Below, in pieces: positions 35,693 to 47,862 of a stretch of DNA of 64,000 nucleotides. The stretch covers positions 4,814,118 through 4,878,117 of the forward strand of contig VXAI01000038.1 in NCBI GenBank assembly GCA_013399305.1. Direction: 5' to 3'. The notes below the pieces were generated by a model. It searched no databases. It had not been told where the DNA came from and saw nothing but the letters and a program-made list of their open reading frames with translations. The translations under genes and the position numbers were made by a program. How positions within the stretch are numbered: position 1 is the first letter of the stretch; each line of letters opens with the position of its first letter. The stretch comes from Rostratula benghalensis (Eukaryota; Chordata; Aves; Charadriiformes; Rostratulidae).

Positions 35693-37368
35693 GATGAGAG
35701 GGAAGACCTGTTATATTTCTTTTGTTCAAGAAGTCTCTAAATGAAAGGTTTTGCAAAGAAGAGAATCATTACAAGAATCCAGCACACAATTACCATAACA
35801 TCTTCCCATAAGATATTCCTTCATCAGACAGATGCTGAAGTAGAACAAAATGAACTCCTATTGCAGTAGCTGGGGGAAGTGCTGAAGTGAGGGCAATTAT
35901 TTGGGGTTTTTTATTCTTTTGATAGGCTGGAAATGAGCAATTCCTGCCAGCTGAAATAAAACAGAAGGGATAAAATCCGGAGTTGCCAGCTCAAAAGGAC
36001 CTCTACACTTGAGAAAAAATGGTTGTTTTGATAAAAGAGGGAAAAAATGCAACTTGAGACGAATGAAATTGGAAACTTTCAGCCTACCCGTCCTAAAAAC
36101 TTCCAAGCCCAGCACAGTGTTCCTTTAGAGTCTATGTTGTGCTATGCTTTAAAGCATAAAGTGTTTCAGGATGAACGATTCATTACATGTTGTCTCTTAA
36201 TGTTCTGTATTAGTCTCTTAATCTTGGTATGACAGGAAGAGAGAGAGGAGTGTTTTTGGTCACTGTGGTTTGACAGATTTGGAAATTGAGTTTATATTGA
36301 AGCAGAGCATAAAACTAAAGATGGCAGAACACTGAAGGCAGCTCTGTGATGTTTAGTGTGAGTGTGTTTATGGACTTTTCCAAAAGTACTAAAACCAATT
36401 AAAAGCCACAGAAAATGAAAAAACTCCAACCACTTGAGTAATTGGTGAAATCACTGTTTTGGAAATGCCTCTTAAAATCCTCTTGTGTTGTCTGTTTCCA
36501 GTAAATTATTTCCACTTAACTTTAGATGGTTGGAGAAAATGTCTTCTGCTTTTATTGTAATAGGTCTGTACTCATTCCAAAATGGCAGGCAACAAGTCCA
36601 GGCACTTCGATGGCAAGGCATCCTGATTTGTCTGGCTGCAGTACCAGCTATGGAGCTTTATTGAATCAAGCTGTTAAGACCCCGTGCTTGTAGTTGTATA
36701 GGTTTCTGGTTTAAGTGATCAGAGGCAACATTTGGTTTGAGAGTTTTGTTGGGAATATCACAGATATTTTATCGGTGGTATCCTTATGCCATGATATGCT
36801 TAACTGTCACGAAAATCATTCAGCAATGCTACCATACACAACAGAACAAAATAAACTAAAGCATTGGTGAAAAATGTTTTCATATGTTTGTTTCCAAATA
36901 TGCATATCCCTTAGGGAATTGTTTATGGCTAAATGGTGCTTAATTCCACAAAAATATTTATCCAGGCAACAACTGGAACATTATACTCAAACTTGCTGCA
37001 AGTGACTGAAATAATGGTAAGACATGAATGCTGAGGTGTGGTATCTTTCTGTCAGTACTAAACAATAGAGAGGGGCAGTGGAGATTATGGGAAAGCAGTG
37101 AGACAGAAAATCAGTGGTATACTATAGACAGGATAAAATGCTGTCTCTTTTCTTGTATGGAACAAATTTACTGTGTGCTATAACAATGAACACTTTTCCA
37201 TTAACCATTTAAAATCTTGGACAAGATGTAACAGATAAAAAGAAAACAAGAATAATATAGAATTAATTGCATTTAAAGAAATCTGGTTGGATATTCCACC
37301 TTTTCTTTTCGAACTATAAAGTTATGGTTTAAAAAAATAAAATGGTATAGCAGACTGTCTGATTAATA

Positions 37369-37387
37369 AATTGCAATCAATTGCAAT
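37369..37387. promoter_or_regulatory. Tandem ATTGCAAT palindromes (C/EBP-like)
   Basis: 'aattgcaat' occurs twice, at 37369-37377 and 37379-37387, a period of exactly 10 bases. Each copy contains the palindrome ATTGCAAT, which resembles the half-site pairing recognised by C/EBP-family bZIP dimers. It is followed by 'gcctaattatctcc', a homeodomain-type TAATTA core. Helical phasing and palindromy make a binding role plausible, but no promoter or gene is visible nearby. Confidence 0.3.
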
Positions 37388-39929
37388 GCCTAATTATCTC
37401 CTTAGGAGGTTTGAAGAGAAAGTAATGGATGAAGCATGCTTTTCTCTCAGCATGAGAGAAGCTGGCTAGAACAGCTTCCTAGCTTAAAAAAAATAAACAA
37501 GCCTTTGCTTTAAGTGAGGAAAAGAGCAGTCTCAAATAACAAGTGTGCATCTGATTTTCATTCTCTTGTTTATAATGGATAAAGACAAGAGTGTGATGTT
37601 TGTGTTCAGATAATTGAAACAGTGGTTTAGAAATAAATGTCTTTAAGATTCTCTCAAATTCCTAGTAGAGATTATATTTCTGTACAGTATCTGAGGGGGA
37701 AAAAATTGTAGTGCGTTATGTTAGAATTTTGACATATGCATGTACTTTATAGTTCCCAGTGGTAATAGATGGAACTGTTAAAGGAGTCTAAGCTCATAGT
37801 CCAAGGGAAAAGATCATGAGGTTTTTAAGGTCATTGAATGCTTACTCTATAGGAAAAAAGTCTCAAAATTTATCCCTTTTATTAAATACAAGTCTCTTTA
37901 TCAAGACTTTATCATTTCTGTTCCCTGCCAACAGGGAGGAGTAGGCAGGAGCATACATGGCATTCCTTCTCTAGATACAACGATCCACTGGAGTCGGGTT
38001 AGGTGTAAACATTGTGGCTAATCCCACTGACCAATGTGAGTCTCAGAGCTCAGAGGAGACTGTCAATGATCAGGGGAATATACTCCATTATGTTATGTCT
38101 GGAAACATCACAAAGCTAGGACAGAGGCCTTCAGGGAAAAATCTAGCTGGACTTTAGATTTCGAGGGAGGTGTTAAACAGAAAGATGGTATTTTTCATGA
38201 ATATTCTTAAGTGTTTCTAGAAATAAACAAAACCAGATCGCCCTGAAAGACTGGAAGCTAGTAAGGCTTTTTATTCTCTTGGTTGTCTTCATTTACAAAT
38301 CTGAAAATACTGTATAAAAATAGGTAGTTAAGAGCTTTCCACTTTAACATATGAGCTAATTAATCCACAAAAATGTCTCACTCAGTGTGCAACTTAGTTT
38401 GTCATTCAGAGAAGTTTGTTGATCTTCAGCAGTTGTTCATTAGACCATCAACTATATTTAAAATAGTTTCATTTAATATTGTAGATGCATATTTTTTTTA
38501 ATCTCTGCTGTGCATGCACACAGAAAGACAGAGACTGCTGTTCTCCATGTCTGTTCTGTAGCAAGCAGCTCTTTTGTAATGTGCTGATGAAAAGATAGTA
38601 ATCGGCAGGTCTTAATTAACTGGCAAGAGCTTCCCTGTTTATTTCAGTTGTGATCTCTGTTAGGGATGAGAGGAAACGCTATCAGCCAGATAGGCACAAC
38701 ATATATGCCACATGAGGAGGACTGGTTTACAAACCATTATCATATTTCTGCTGTTGACTGTACTGTAGTCATTCTCCTCTGAACATCAGAAGCTTGGCAC
38801 AGTCAATACAGAGTTTTATGCACTCAGTTTTCCTCAAGAATGAGGAAATAAAGTGATTTAGCTGTATTTTGGGCTCCACGTGCTCTTCTGTTTTCCCATT
38901 CTATTTCATTTACGATGTCTGTTGACCTTCCAGTGTCCCTGGTGTGGAGCAGGAAAAACTGCGGGTCACTGGAAAGAAATAGTGCATAGGAAGACAATGA
39001 GAGAAATTAATTTATTTTTTTTTCAGTTTTAAAGTTTTTTTCTTAAACAGAAATTGTAAAGGTCATGGCTGTATGATTCCTTTATAGTAAACACCAGTTT
39101 CTACTCTCAGGAATTTTGCTTTTCTGTCACGGTCTGTGTACATCACAGACTTCTTTTTTTGAATCAAATTCATGTGAGGAGACACAACATTTAGGTGCAA
39201 GATTCCTCTCACCTTTGGGGAGAAGACGTGCCCACTTTAACTTCTCATTCTAAGACATAAGACTCCTGTTATGCAGATCTTGGTTATAATCTGCATACTC
39301 TTTCCTAAGGAGTAGAAAGGTGATCTTTCTTCAGAGCTGTTTGTCACAATACATATATTATATGAGTGAGGAAATCCTCAAAAGATTCCTGGAAGAGCAC
39401 TAACAAAAAAACTGTATATGGATACTGTAGGCTGAGCAATCTTATTTATCCTCGTTGCTCTTGGTACGCATTACGTATGTTTTTGTTTTTCATTACAATG
39501 GTGGATTTTGGGAACTACAGAGCAATGATTTCCATCTCCAGTAAGATGGTAGAGTCTGTATCTGTAGGGGAAACCCAATGCCAATAACTTGCTGGCGTGC
39601 TGTGAGTGTGTTAACAAACTGTACAGCTAAAGAGAATCCTGACAGTATAATATATTTGGGGTTTAGAACGCCTTTGATAAATATCAAAGTTTATTAAATA
39701 AATCATGATGCTATTGGATGAGATTAAGTGTTCTGTTTTATATTGGAAAGCTACTTAAGAGATAGGAATTAATGGATGGGACAAAACTGTCATCTCTCAT
39801 AATAGAGATGAGTCAAAAGGCAGGGTGGGGGGGTCCAGAAAAGGCAGTCAAATTCTGGGCACAGTCAGTGAAAGATAAATGGGAACAGAAAAGAAGGCGA
39901 CACTGTGACTAAATGAATCCTTGGTGTGC

Positions 39930-40380
39930 CCTGCTGTGAGAAATCTTCTTTTCTGCATCTGAAGAAAGATGTGACGGAGTTAGAAAAGGTGCAGGCAACT
40001 GAAATGTCTAAAGATGTGGACACTCTCTTGTAAGGAGATTAAATAACGCTGGGACTTTTCAGTCTGGAGAAGAAAAGGCTGAAGTTGGAGACATGACCAA
40101 GGTTTACAGAGTCATGAAGATAAAGTGAATGTTAAAACTGGTGCTCACCAAATCCCTTGGTGCTACAACTGACAGGTACTGGCTGACATTGGTGGGAGGT
40201 TGGTTTAAAACACAGGATGTATTTTCCTGTTAAGATGGTTATGAACTTCTGGAATTTGTTTCCACAGGAGGCTGAGGTGACAGATGGACAGTAGCAGCAA
40301 GTAGTAGCAGGAATTAAACAAATTCCTATTGTAAAAGGATTAAATTAGTGATTACTCATTAAATGCCTAGCTGTGATGTG
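39930..40380 (+). mobile_element. Old, highly diverged CR1-type LINE fragment
   Basis: A degenerate CR1 pattern can be followed through this stretch: 'aaagatgtgacggagttag' with 'gaaaaggtgcag' (the block before the ORF2 'RATK' motif), 'gctgggacttttcagtctgg' with 'agaagaaaaggctga', 'ggtttacagagtcatgaaga', 'ggtttaaaacacaggatgta' and 'tggaatttgtttccacagga'. The order and spacing agree with CR1 ORF2 and its 3' region, but mismatches and gaps are much more frequent than in the other copies, and no avian-type terminal repeat is visible. It resembles the older CR1 lineages shared with other reptiles. The boundaries are approximate. Confidence is lower than for the young copies because the comparison is by eye. 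Confidence 0.7.
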
Positions 40381-41995
40381 TGCTCTAGGATGGCTGAAGC
40401 ACCAGGTGTGGATGCAAGGGAATGACAAGGCCAGTGGACCCGTACAAAAGGGCAAAGCTTATGTCTTGTATTCCACCGTCCAGAGCAGAATGTGAGGCTT
40501 GACTGATTAATGTCTTAATCAGTAGAGCATTCCTTATGTTCTTACAAAAGAAAATGTGTTTTAATTTCTCATAAGAAAAGATAACCGTGAACCGTGAAAG
40601 TTTTCCTGCCTAGTTAACTTCGGATGAGAATGTATATTTTTACATGTTCTCCTTTACAGCAAAGCCTAGGTACTGGATCTGTTCCAGATTGTATCCTCTC
40701 ACTTCAAGTAACTTATCTCCTCAATTCAAATTTCTAATAGTTGCACCCTGAATTTTTTGATTCTGTAACATTCTTGAATTCCACAAGAGTCCCTGGTGAT
40801 TTTGCAATTATTTTGCAGCAAGATGGATTCTTCTGGCACTTTTAGTCCACACCTATGTCTGGAGATCCAAAACTTATATTTTAAGTGTAATAGATTATGC
40901 TTTTTCATTCTAATTAGAGTTCTCAAGCACGTGCAAATAAGACTCTCATGACCTGTATCCAGTCCCAGCAGAAGATGCTGAAGTGTCTATAATGCGAGGC
41001 AAAATACATTGATAAGAAACCAAGACAATAATAAAACAACCTACATTTCAAAAAAAGGTCATATTTCATGGGAGTAAAGATGCTAATCATTATTTACCAT
41101 GAGCAGATGTAGCACATGAATTGCTTTTGCTCTTTCCCAGGCACACACGGAAGTTGAAAAATACTAAAAACCCTAGAGTCAGAGATAGAAAGCTAATAAT
41201 GGCTAGAGATAAAAGTTTTCCTTGCAAGTTCCTGAAAATTGTATTGATATCTCTGACAGACAATGAATTGCCTGTCAGTATCTCACCATTTGAAAAGTTT
41301 TTGGGTTTTGTAAACAACTCCTCCTTGAGCATTTCTCATTTGCTCAGAGCCCAACCATTTAAACTTGTAGCCATTCGTCAGGAGGAGTGCCACATGTCAC
41401 TTCGTGAATGCCCAAGTACGCTTATAATGTAACACACAAAAAAAAGCCTTGTATAAGGTTCTGTTAACAGATTATTTTTTTTTTTCCCCAATACCACTCA
41501 CCACGTTATCTTGTCAGACCAGCTTTATGTTCTTTTTGATAAGCTGCCCATTCAGGACTCACAATGGATTCTGGAAATCTCTATATATTGCTTACCTTGC
41601 TGCTTTTCCTGCCCATTCTGTTTCTTCTCAGGGGCTCCCTTTAAAACTTCTCCCTTACCCCTACTCACACTTTTTAATCCAAAGCCTCAAAAGGCAAAAT
41701 ATTTCAGTTGAAGGACTGATGGCTCTCTGCCCAGTTGTCATGTAATTTTTCTGGTCTCTTGGCAGTGCTGTCCTAGCAGAGGACTACAAGGTCAAGCTTC
41801 TCCCAACTCCTCTGCTGCCTTGTAGTGAGAGGGAAGAGAGACAGAGAGATGGAGAAGATAAATAACTGGGCAATGGAAGTAACTGCTCGATAAATTTAAC
41901 CAAATGCCTAATTTCTAGGGGATGGAGAGAAGGAGAGGGGAGTGTTTTATTGTATTGCTTTCTCTTACTAAAGAGGGCAGTACGTTTGAACTTCG

Positions 41996-42038
41996 CCCCC
42001 TCTTTTTTTTTTTTTCTTTTTTTTCTTTTTTTTTTCTA
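41996..42038 (+). repeat. Polypyrimidine tract
   Basis: A run of about 43 pyrimidines starts with CCCCC and continues as T-runs broken by single C residues, ending at 'ctaca'. No AG follows within the usual splice-acceptor distance, so it is simple sequence rather than an obvious acceptor. Confidence 0.9.
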
Positions 42039-43821
42039 CATCGCTTTGCATTTAGTTTGAGCCAAAACTACCTTTTTAGAGTTTGCTAGCATTGCTGTAG
42101 ACTTTGTTTCTATCAAGGGAAGGGAAGAAAGCTCCTCCTCTTAGATAGGATTTTGTGCAATAATCTGGGGAGGCATAGTCTGATTGGGGAATTCAGCTGA
42201 GTCTCTAGATTCTGAAAACTTGGAAAATGTAAATGGCTGCAGTTTTAGGAATATCTGTGTGAGGACTAGTTGCACACAAGCAAAAAGAACAGATTCGTCT
42301 GCCATGAGCTGGACTTCTGCTGGCAATGCAGGGTGGAAATCTCAGTGTAGCATTTCCTGCTCTGACCTTCTTGGATGTGACATCTGCACAAGTCTCAGCC
42401 AATGGGGGTGTTTAAATATGCCTGTTATACTTACAGTCCAGGGGGAAAGCAAGACTAGATAGTTCTGTTAATTTGAAAAACAAACACTTTCAACACTTAT
42501 TTTATCAATTTCAAATTTGATTGTTTAAGGGTCAGGAAAGCAGAATTGTCATGCCTTTTCTCTTCTATCTTTTCTTGCTTCTTGAACTTCCCGAATAAAC
42601 TGTTTGAAAATGCATACAAAACCAGAAGTATTGTAGAAAGTTACTGCACATAAATTTGTATTAGAATGAAATCATTATTCAGTATTTCAACATCTTGAGG
42701 AAGATGGTCTCATGGCCCATGTGAGTAAAAAGTCACAAACTTATTTGTTTGAACGTGTCTCCACATGGTATGGTTTTTCTTCTCTTTCAACTTTAATATG
42801 AAAAACTTGTTTGGAAAGAAAAAGTTACCTAGATGAAGCCAAACAATGCATACTTCTGCCAAACTAGTGGTATCAGCAATCAGAGTACCTGGTTGCCTGT
42901 CTCCTGTCAGGCACTCAACCAATGCAGCTTAAGGAATGCTCAGAGAAATGTTGTAACATCATGGTTTTCAGATCATCAATACTGGGCATCTTAACTTGAA
43001 ACAGATTTCTGTGTGCGCTTACAGAATTATGTATTCTGACTGATACCAAAATGAAAGTCAGCTCTTAGTTATTCATTTACATATTTCACTTTGGGGGATC
43101 TTTTTGTGCTGAATATTTTTGTTGCCTGTTTTTCCAATGGTAGTTTATGCTTTCTGGTTTTCGGAGGATATAAATTTTGAAATAAACTATGGGTTTTGAT
43201 AAGTTGGTTTTTACTTTGCCAGAATTTAGAAATATATTTATAAAAATCTAAGCCGACATTAGGAATTATTGGAAACAAAATGAACAATTCATAGCTTTCC
43301 CCATAATACTTGTCAGACAACACGAGAAGTAAAACCAAAACATAAGGGCATATTCTTTGGTCTTCATTTCAAATAAACTTATAAGAGATGCAGGTTAATG
43401 TAATAACTACCTTCAAGATATTTCTAGCCAATTAAGTGCCAATATACTAGGTTCCAATGAGGTGAGACATTTGAAAGCAGGAATGGATACATTTAATGAA
43501 GATAAAAAAATCTTAACAGAGGTTAAAATAGCAAAATTCTAGTGAGCATGGGAAATGTGTAAAAGAGGAGAGAGTACTAAGGACATGGTATAAATTTTGA
43601 CAGAAAAATGAAATAGAAATTGTTTTTATTTTTTCAATTCCACAAAAAAGAAAGGAGACAAAATTTACTAGCCATTAAATCTAACAATGGACTTCTTTAG
43701 AGATAGATGATTGTAATCAAAGGGCCCAAATGAGTGGCAAACGAGAGGCAGTGGTTTTTCCCAGGCAGTGGTGTAACTGAGCTGGAATATGCAGCGTTTG
43801 GTACTCCAAGCGTAAGAGACA

Positions 43822-43998
43822 ATGGCTCGAAAGGAGATGGAACAGGACAGATTCATACTGAGCAAGGGAAAAACAGACTTTATGGACTTGCAAGTAATGA
43901 ACTGCATTGAGGATGTTCAGGGTGAGTACAATGAATTGTCACTGAATCTATGTTGTGATGGATATGACTGTTATCATAGCCAGTTTAGACAGGAGTAA
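43822..43998 (+). other. Candidate small ORF (58 codons) with good initiation context
   Basis: The ATG at 43822 lies in 'gagacaATGg', with A at -3 and G at +4, the preferred vertebrate initiation context. An in-frame TAA lies three codons upstream, so this is the true start of the frame. The peptide begins MARKEMEQDRFILSKGKTDF, is charged and soluble in its first half and cysteine/tyrosine-rich near the end (LCCDGYDCYH), and stops at 43996-43998. A good donor-like 'cagggtgagt' occurs after codon 34, so it could instead be a first coding exon (about 33-34 codons). There is no signal peptide or membrane segment. No family is recognised and no promoter is visible. Confidence 0.25.
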
Positions 43999-45429
43999 AA
44001 GCTTGCTGATGCCTTGCAATGCTAGAGAGCTAAGAGCCGTGAAAACAGACAGTAACGCTCAGGATTGTGTGGGACTCTGAAAAATGATGACAGAAGATAT
44101 TAAATGATCATTTAAGATGTTGAAGAGATCATTAAAAAGCAATAGAGATGCTAAATAGAACTTGGATTTCTGCCTCTCCCTTCTCTCCCATACTCTGAAA
44201 TGACAGGAGGCTTTTAAGGCCAGAAATTATGACGAACAGACATTTTTATAGATACTTTTACAAAGGTGTTTAAAGAAATAGATCTTCCCTATCCTAGTAA
44301 TACGAACTACTTCACATCTACCCACATCTCAAAACTGTGATTAACCCTGCACCACCTCAAACATCTTCCTTGTTCCAATTGCCCACGCTTACTGCAGAAT
44401 GTAGGGTGGCGTTTGTTTTTTATTTTTAAAAAGGCAGAAAAAGCATAAAGAAGGATAGTGGCATAAACTGTTGTAACCTGTTGAAAAGATTGACTCTGAA
44501 TTGAAAATACAGACAGCTCCTCTGCCATCTGTTATACCTGGAGTTATCTGGCATATAGCTACAGCAGCGTCAGGTGGAAAAACTGCAGGAGACATTCTAA
44601 GGTCATAGATAGGATAAAAACAGAAAGAAAGAATGCTGTGTAGGTGTTAGATGCCAAAAATGGTTTCCTGATAAATACCAGTTCGATGGGGGAGAAATAA
44701 AGGAAAACCCGTAATACTAAAAGGAAGTAGAAATAGTTCTAAATAAACACAGAGAGGACAAGAAGGAAATGTGAACTTAAGTCTCTGATGTGATTCAGGG
44801 ACAGCTGACCGCTCTGTGTGTGTTGTCCAGTGAGGAGGCTGACTCCTGCAATATAGACTGATAGTTCTAAACACCTTCCAGGAGACATTAGTAGGAATTT
44901 TAAAGTCTACAAATCTCTCAGGGCTTGGACTTGGCATCTGCTCATCAGTGACACAGACACAGCCCTGGAAGAGATTTCTCGTCCTATCAATTAATTTAGC
45001 CAAAAGACTGCCTGTTTAATCTTTTGCCATATAATAGGCATTCTTTTTGTCTATTGGTACTCTGATCAAATTTTGTATTTGTTTAGAAAGTGCTCTATCA
45101 AACACTTGTTGGCTTGCTTTAATTGTGTGCTGTGCTTGGTTTTCTGATATTGTTTGTACAAACTTGCAAGGTCAGATTCCTGCATATGAACAAAGGATAA
45201 GCTCATCATTATATGCCTGAGACTTTAAGGAATTGAACTACATTGAAGACCACCTATCAAAAGGAAAAATTAGCTTAATTTTTATAATAAGTTAATCTAA
45301 TGTTAAAATCAACTATTGAAATTAATTTGTAGTAACAGAGGAAGATGAATTCTGGAACACCATGTAGGGAAAAAAGTATTGTAAAGCAGGCCTAGAAAAG
45401 AGAGAAGATGGCAAGAGGGAGAGATTCAT

Positions 45430-45477
45430 TTGGTTGAGTATTTTTCTGACTAAGTATTGGTTGAGTATTTTTCTGAC
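45430..45477 (+). repeat. Perfect tandem duplication, period 27
   Basis: A perfect 21-base unit begins 'ttggttgagta' and ends 'ttctgac'. It occurs at 45430-45450 and again at 45457-45477, separated by 'taagta'. The absence of mismatches suggests a recent slippage event. On the minus strand it produces a repeated VRKILNQ in a chance ORF. Confidence 0.93.
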
Positions 45478-46799
45478 ATTAGAAAGGCCAAAGAACACAC
45501 ACTCTTTATGGTTTCTATGATTGGAGAGGATATGAAAGTATTTGGAATTTGACTTGATGAGTTTAATTCCTAATTGCAAATCTGTAGTGGTAGAAGCTAT
45601 CAAATTAGAATAAGGTCAGCCAAGCTCCACTAACTCACATCAGCTGTGAACCACATTCAAATTAGTTTCCATCAGTTGTAAGCCTGGATCAAAGCTCATT
45701 GTACTTACAGAAATCTTTGTCTATGGGAAGGACTCACAAATCAGCAACAGAAAGGTAGTAAGAAAACTAATTTTGCAAAGACTTACTCTGTTCATTTTGA
45801 TCTAGCTTTGGTATAATTTAAGGAACCCAGGCTGATTCCTGCTACCATGTATGTTAGGAAAATGCCCAAGAAGATTTAATGCATGATTCTACAAAGTTCA
45901 TTCTGGTTTCCCTGGGCTGGTACTTAACTTTGGTGTCATCAGAAATTGTAAAAGCAGTATCTACCATTACACTCAATACAAATAGTACTTAGAGTCTGGA
46001 TGTTGACAGTAAGGAAATCTATGTACAGTAGATAAAGGACTTATCTTTAGAATTACTTTTGACTCTTTCTCTATGTGTTGTGTTTTGGAAGGAAATTACT
46101 ATCTAACTAGGATTTTATGAAAAGGCGTCCGTAGGATTATAAAGCTGTAGCATTCCGTATTTATCGACAGCACTGCACTAATATCTTTCATTACTTTAAA
46201 AGATATACCAGAGAAAACTCCAGTATTCTGCTATCTTTCCTGTCATGTATAATGATTAAGGAATTCAGTGCAGAAGCAATAGATGATTAGTAGAGGAACT
46301 TCTTTAAGTGCTGATGGATAAAGCTGGACAAATGTTATTTTAGTAATCAAGTGGTCTTCCTGGGTTTGCTACAATTTTTCTCATTATACCATAGATAATT
46401 TCAGAAGGGCTTTTTCTGGAACTGATACTTTTCTTAATTCTACCAGTTTGCTGGTTTAATGTTGTGCTTTGTAGGTTTAGCAGCTCTGGAAAATATGCTG
46501 TTCTGTTCTAATCTTGTGCAATTAGTTATTTAAGCAAGTTGCTAAATTAATAGTACAAAATTTTAAGTTTGTTTCTGTAAAAATGCACATTACCTGATTA
46601 TTGTTCTACTTCAAATCAGTTGATTATTTCATATGAGTACTGGCATGAATATAGAAATATATATTCAGATACCTTTACTGGCAATAAAAACTGGTGGGGC
46701 TGTTTCTCATGGAAGAAAATATCTGTGAGACCTAAAACCTAATTTTATATCTCTGCAAAACATTTGTAGCTCAAGAAAGAGACGGGTAAGACTTCCTAC

Positions 46800-46895
46800 C
46801 ATATCTAGTTGTTCATATTCTGGTTTGTTTAGATTGTGTCTGTGCTCCCTTTTATTCTGTGGAATAAAGCTTGCATCTTTTTATATAAATCTAAA
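46800..46895 (+). other. Polyadenylation-site-like sequence
   Basis: AATAAA (46863-46868) lies after a T/C-rich stretch ('ctcccttttattctgtgg') and before 'gcttgcatctttttata', which supplies a downstream U-rich element. The arrangement is that of a vertebrate cleavage/polyadenylation site. No coding sequence upstream on the + strand supports a gene ending here. It may belong to a non-coding transcript or an old retroelement 3' end. Confidence 0.25.
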
Positions 46896-47836
46896 ATCAT
46901 TGCACTCTTTTACCCCACTTAGGCACCAATTCAATGTAAAGAGAAGCAGATATTTTTCTTTTTAAACTCTCCTGATGACAGTGGTCAAATCCAGAGTTCT
47001 GGGAGGATTGTCTAATGATTTGGATGGACTTGCTAATACTGAATCTGCAGTCATTTGTAATACAGCAATAACCTTATCAGATTTCTGCAGACACTTTCAG
47101 CATGGCTTAATAGTCATAACCGTGTACTAGCAACTAGCAGTTAATTTTACCTTAATTTGATACCATTGAAAACGGCTGATTATGAAATTAAGGCTAAATA
47201 TGCCACACTGAAATAAGTATTTTAGTATTGACATCGAGTCAGCTGGAACTCTACCCTCAATGCTCTGCTAATACTCTGTATAAGGAGGGTTGTTTAGATT
47301 AAGTGTTCATCTTATCTCAGGCATCATCTAAGTGGTATATGAGCAACAAATTACCTACCCTCTTCTTCTGGGTGTTCAAAAAGCTGCTCTCTTCTATTTT
47401 TGTTGATTAGGACTAGGAATAAGTCCTGGTATTGCTGCCTTGACTGGAAACACCAAGAGAAGGAAATACAAGCAGTTGTTTCAGCTTGCAAGCTGAAAGG
47501 ATTTAGGCAAGCTTTATGTAAAAGTCCAAACTGCAATAATCAAAAAGGAACCTCTGAACCTTTCACTCACAGTTGCTGAAAGTGGTGCTTTACTTGGAGA
47601 ACAAAGACAGCTGCTCCAAATGTAAGAGAGGCTATCTAGTACTTTTGCTTCATCACCTTCTATACTCAGCTTACTTTGTTACCACAGGCAGAAAAAGAAA
47701 ATCCCTGAAGTACTTTTCTTAAAAGAGGGCCAGTCAAAGCAGATGACAATTGTAGTGCGAACAGCGTCTACTTAATTTGATTTCCATGTACCCTTCATTG
47801 TCTACTTTCCTTTACGTTCTCATTTCCATCTGGAAG

Positions 47837-47862
47837 GCTGGGAAGGCAGCTGGCTTCCCAGC
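47837..47862. other. Perfect 9-bp hairpin
   Basis: 'gctgggaag' (47837-47845) and 'cttcccagc' (47854-47862) are exact reverse complements around an 8-base loop 'gcagctgg'. The stem is GC-rich relative to the flanks, so it would be stable in RNA. It is too short for a microRNA precursor, and no T-run follows on either strand to mark a small-RNA gene end. Confidence 0.6.

Larger units (their letters stand above)
28202..39929. other. Unique non-coding stretch
   Basis: It holds the candidate conserved blocks near 28.5 and 32.5 kb, the T23 run, the G/T-rich tract at 35.6 kb and the tandem C/EBP-like palindromes. The section at 30.84-31.36 kb is visibly more GC-rich than its surroundings and has short overlapping ORFs on both strands, but nothing was recognised in it. 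No gene is called. Confidence 0.55.

Noticed and set aside
38646..38720. Acceptor-like 'ccctgtttatttcag' followed by an open frame VISVRDERKRYQPDRHN
   Set aside because: The frame is only about 21 codons and there is no donor. It is indistinguishable from the many chance acceptors in AT-rich DNA.
41632..41745. Very strong acceptor 'ctgtttcttctcag' followed by a 37-codon frame to TAA
   Set aside because: It is not called as a feature because the surrounding 98-codon frame opens without ATG support and the tract is generally T/C-rich. It is mentioned only as a possible last exon in the phase-chain finding.
42141..42462. Three overlapping short frames on both strands
   Set aside because: Overlap of open frames on both strands indicates a locally stop-poor composition rather than coding. 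No motif is recognised.
44647..45003. Longest open frame in the window, minus strand, 118 codons
   Set aside because: It opens on TTG rather than ATG, has no splice context that I could see, and its composition shows no domain. A frame of this length is within chance expectation for 64 kb.
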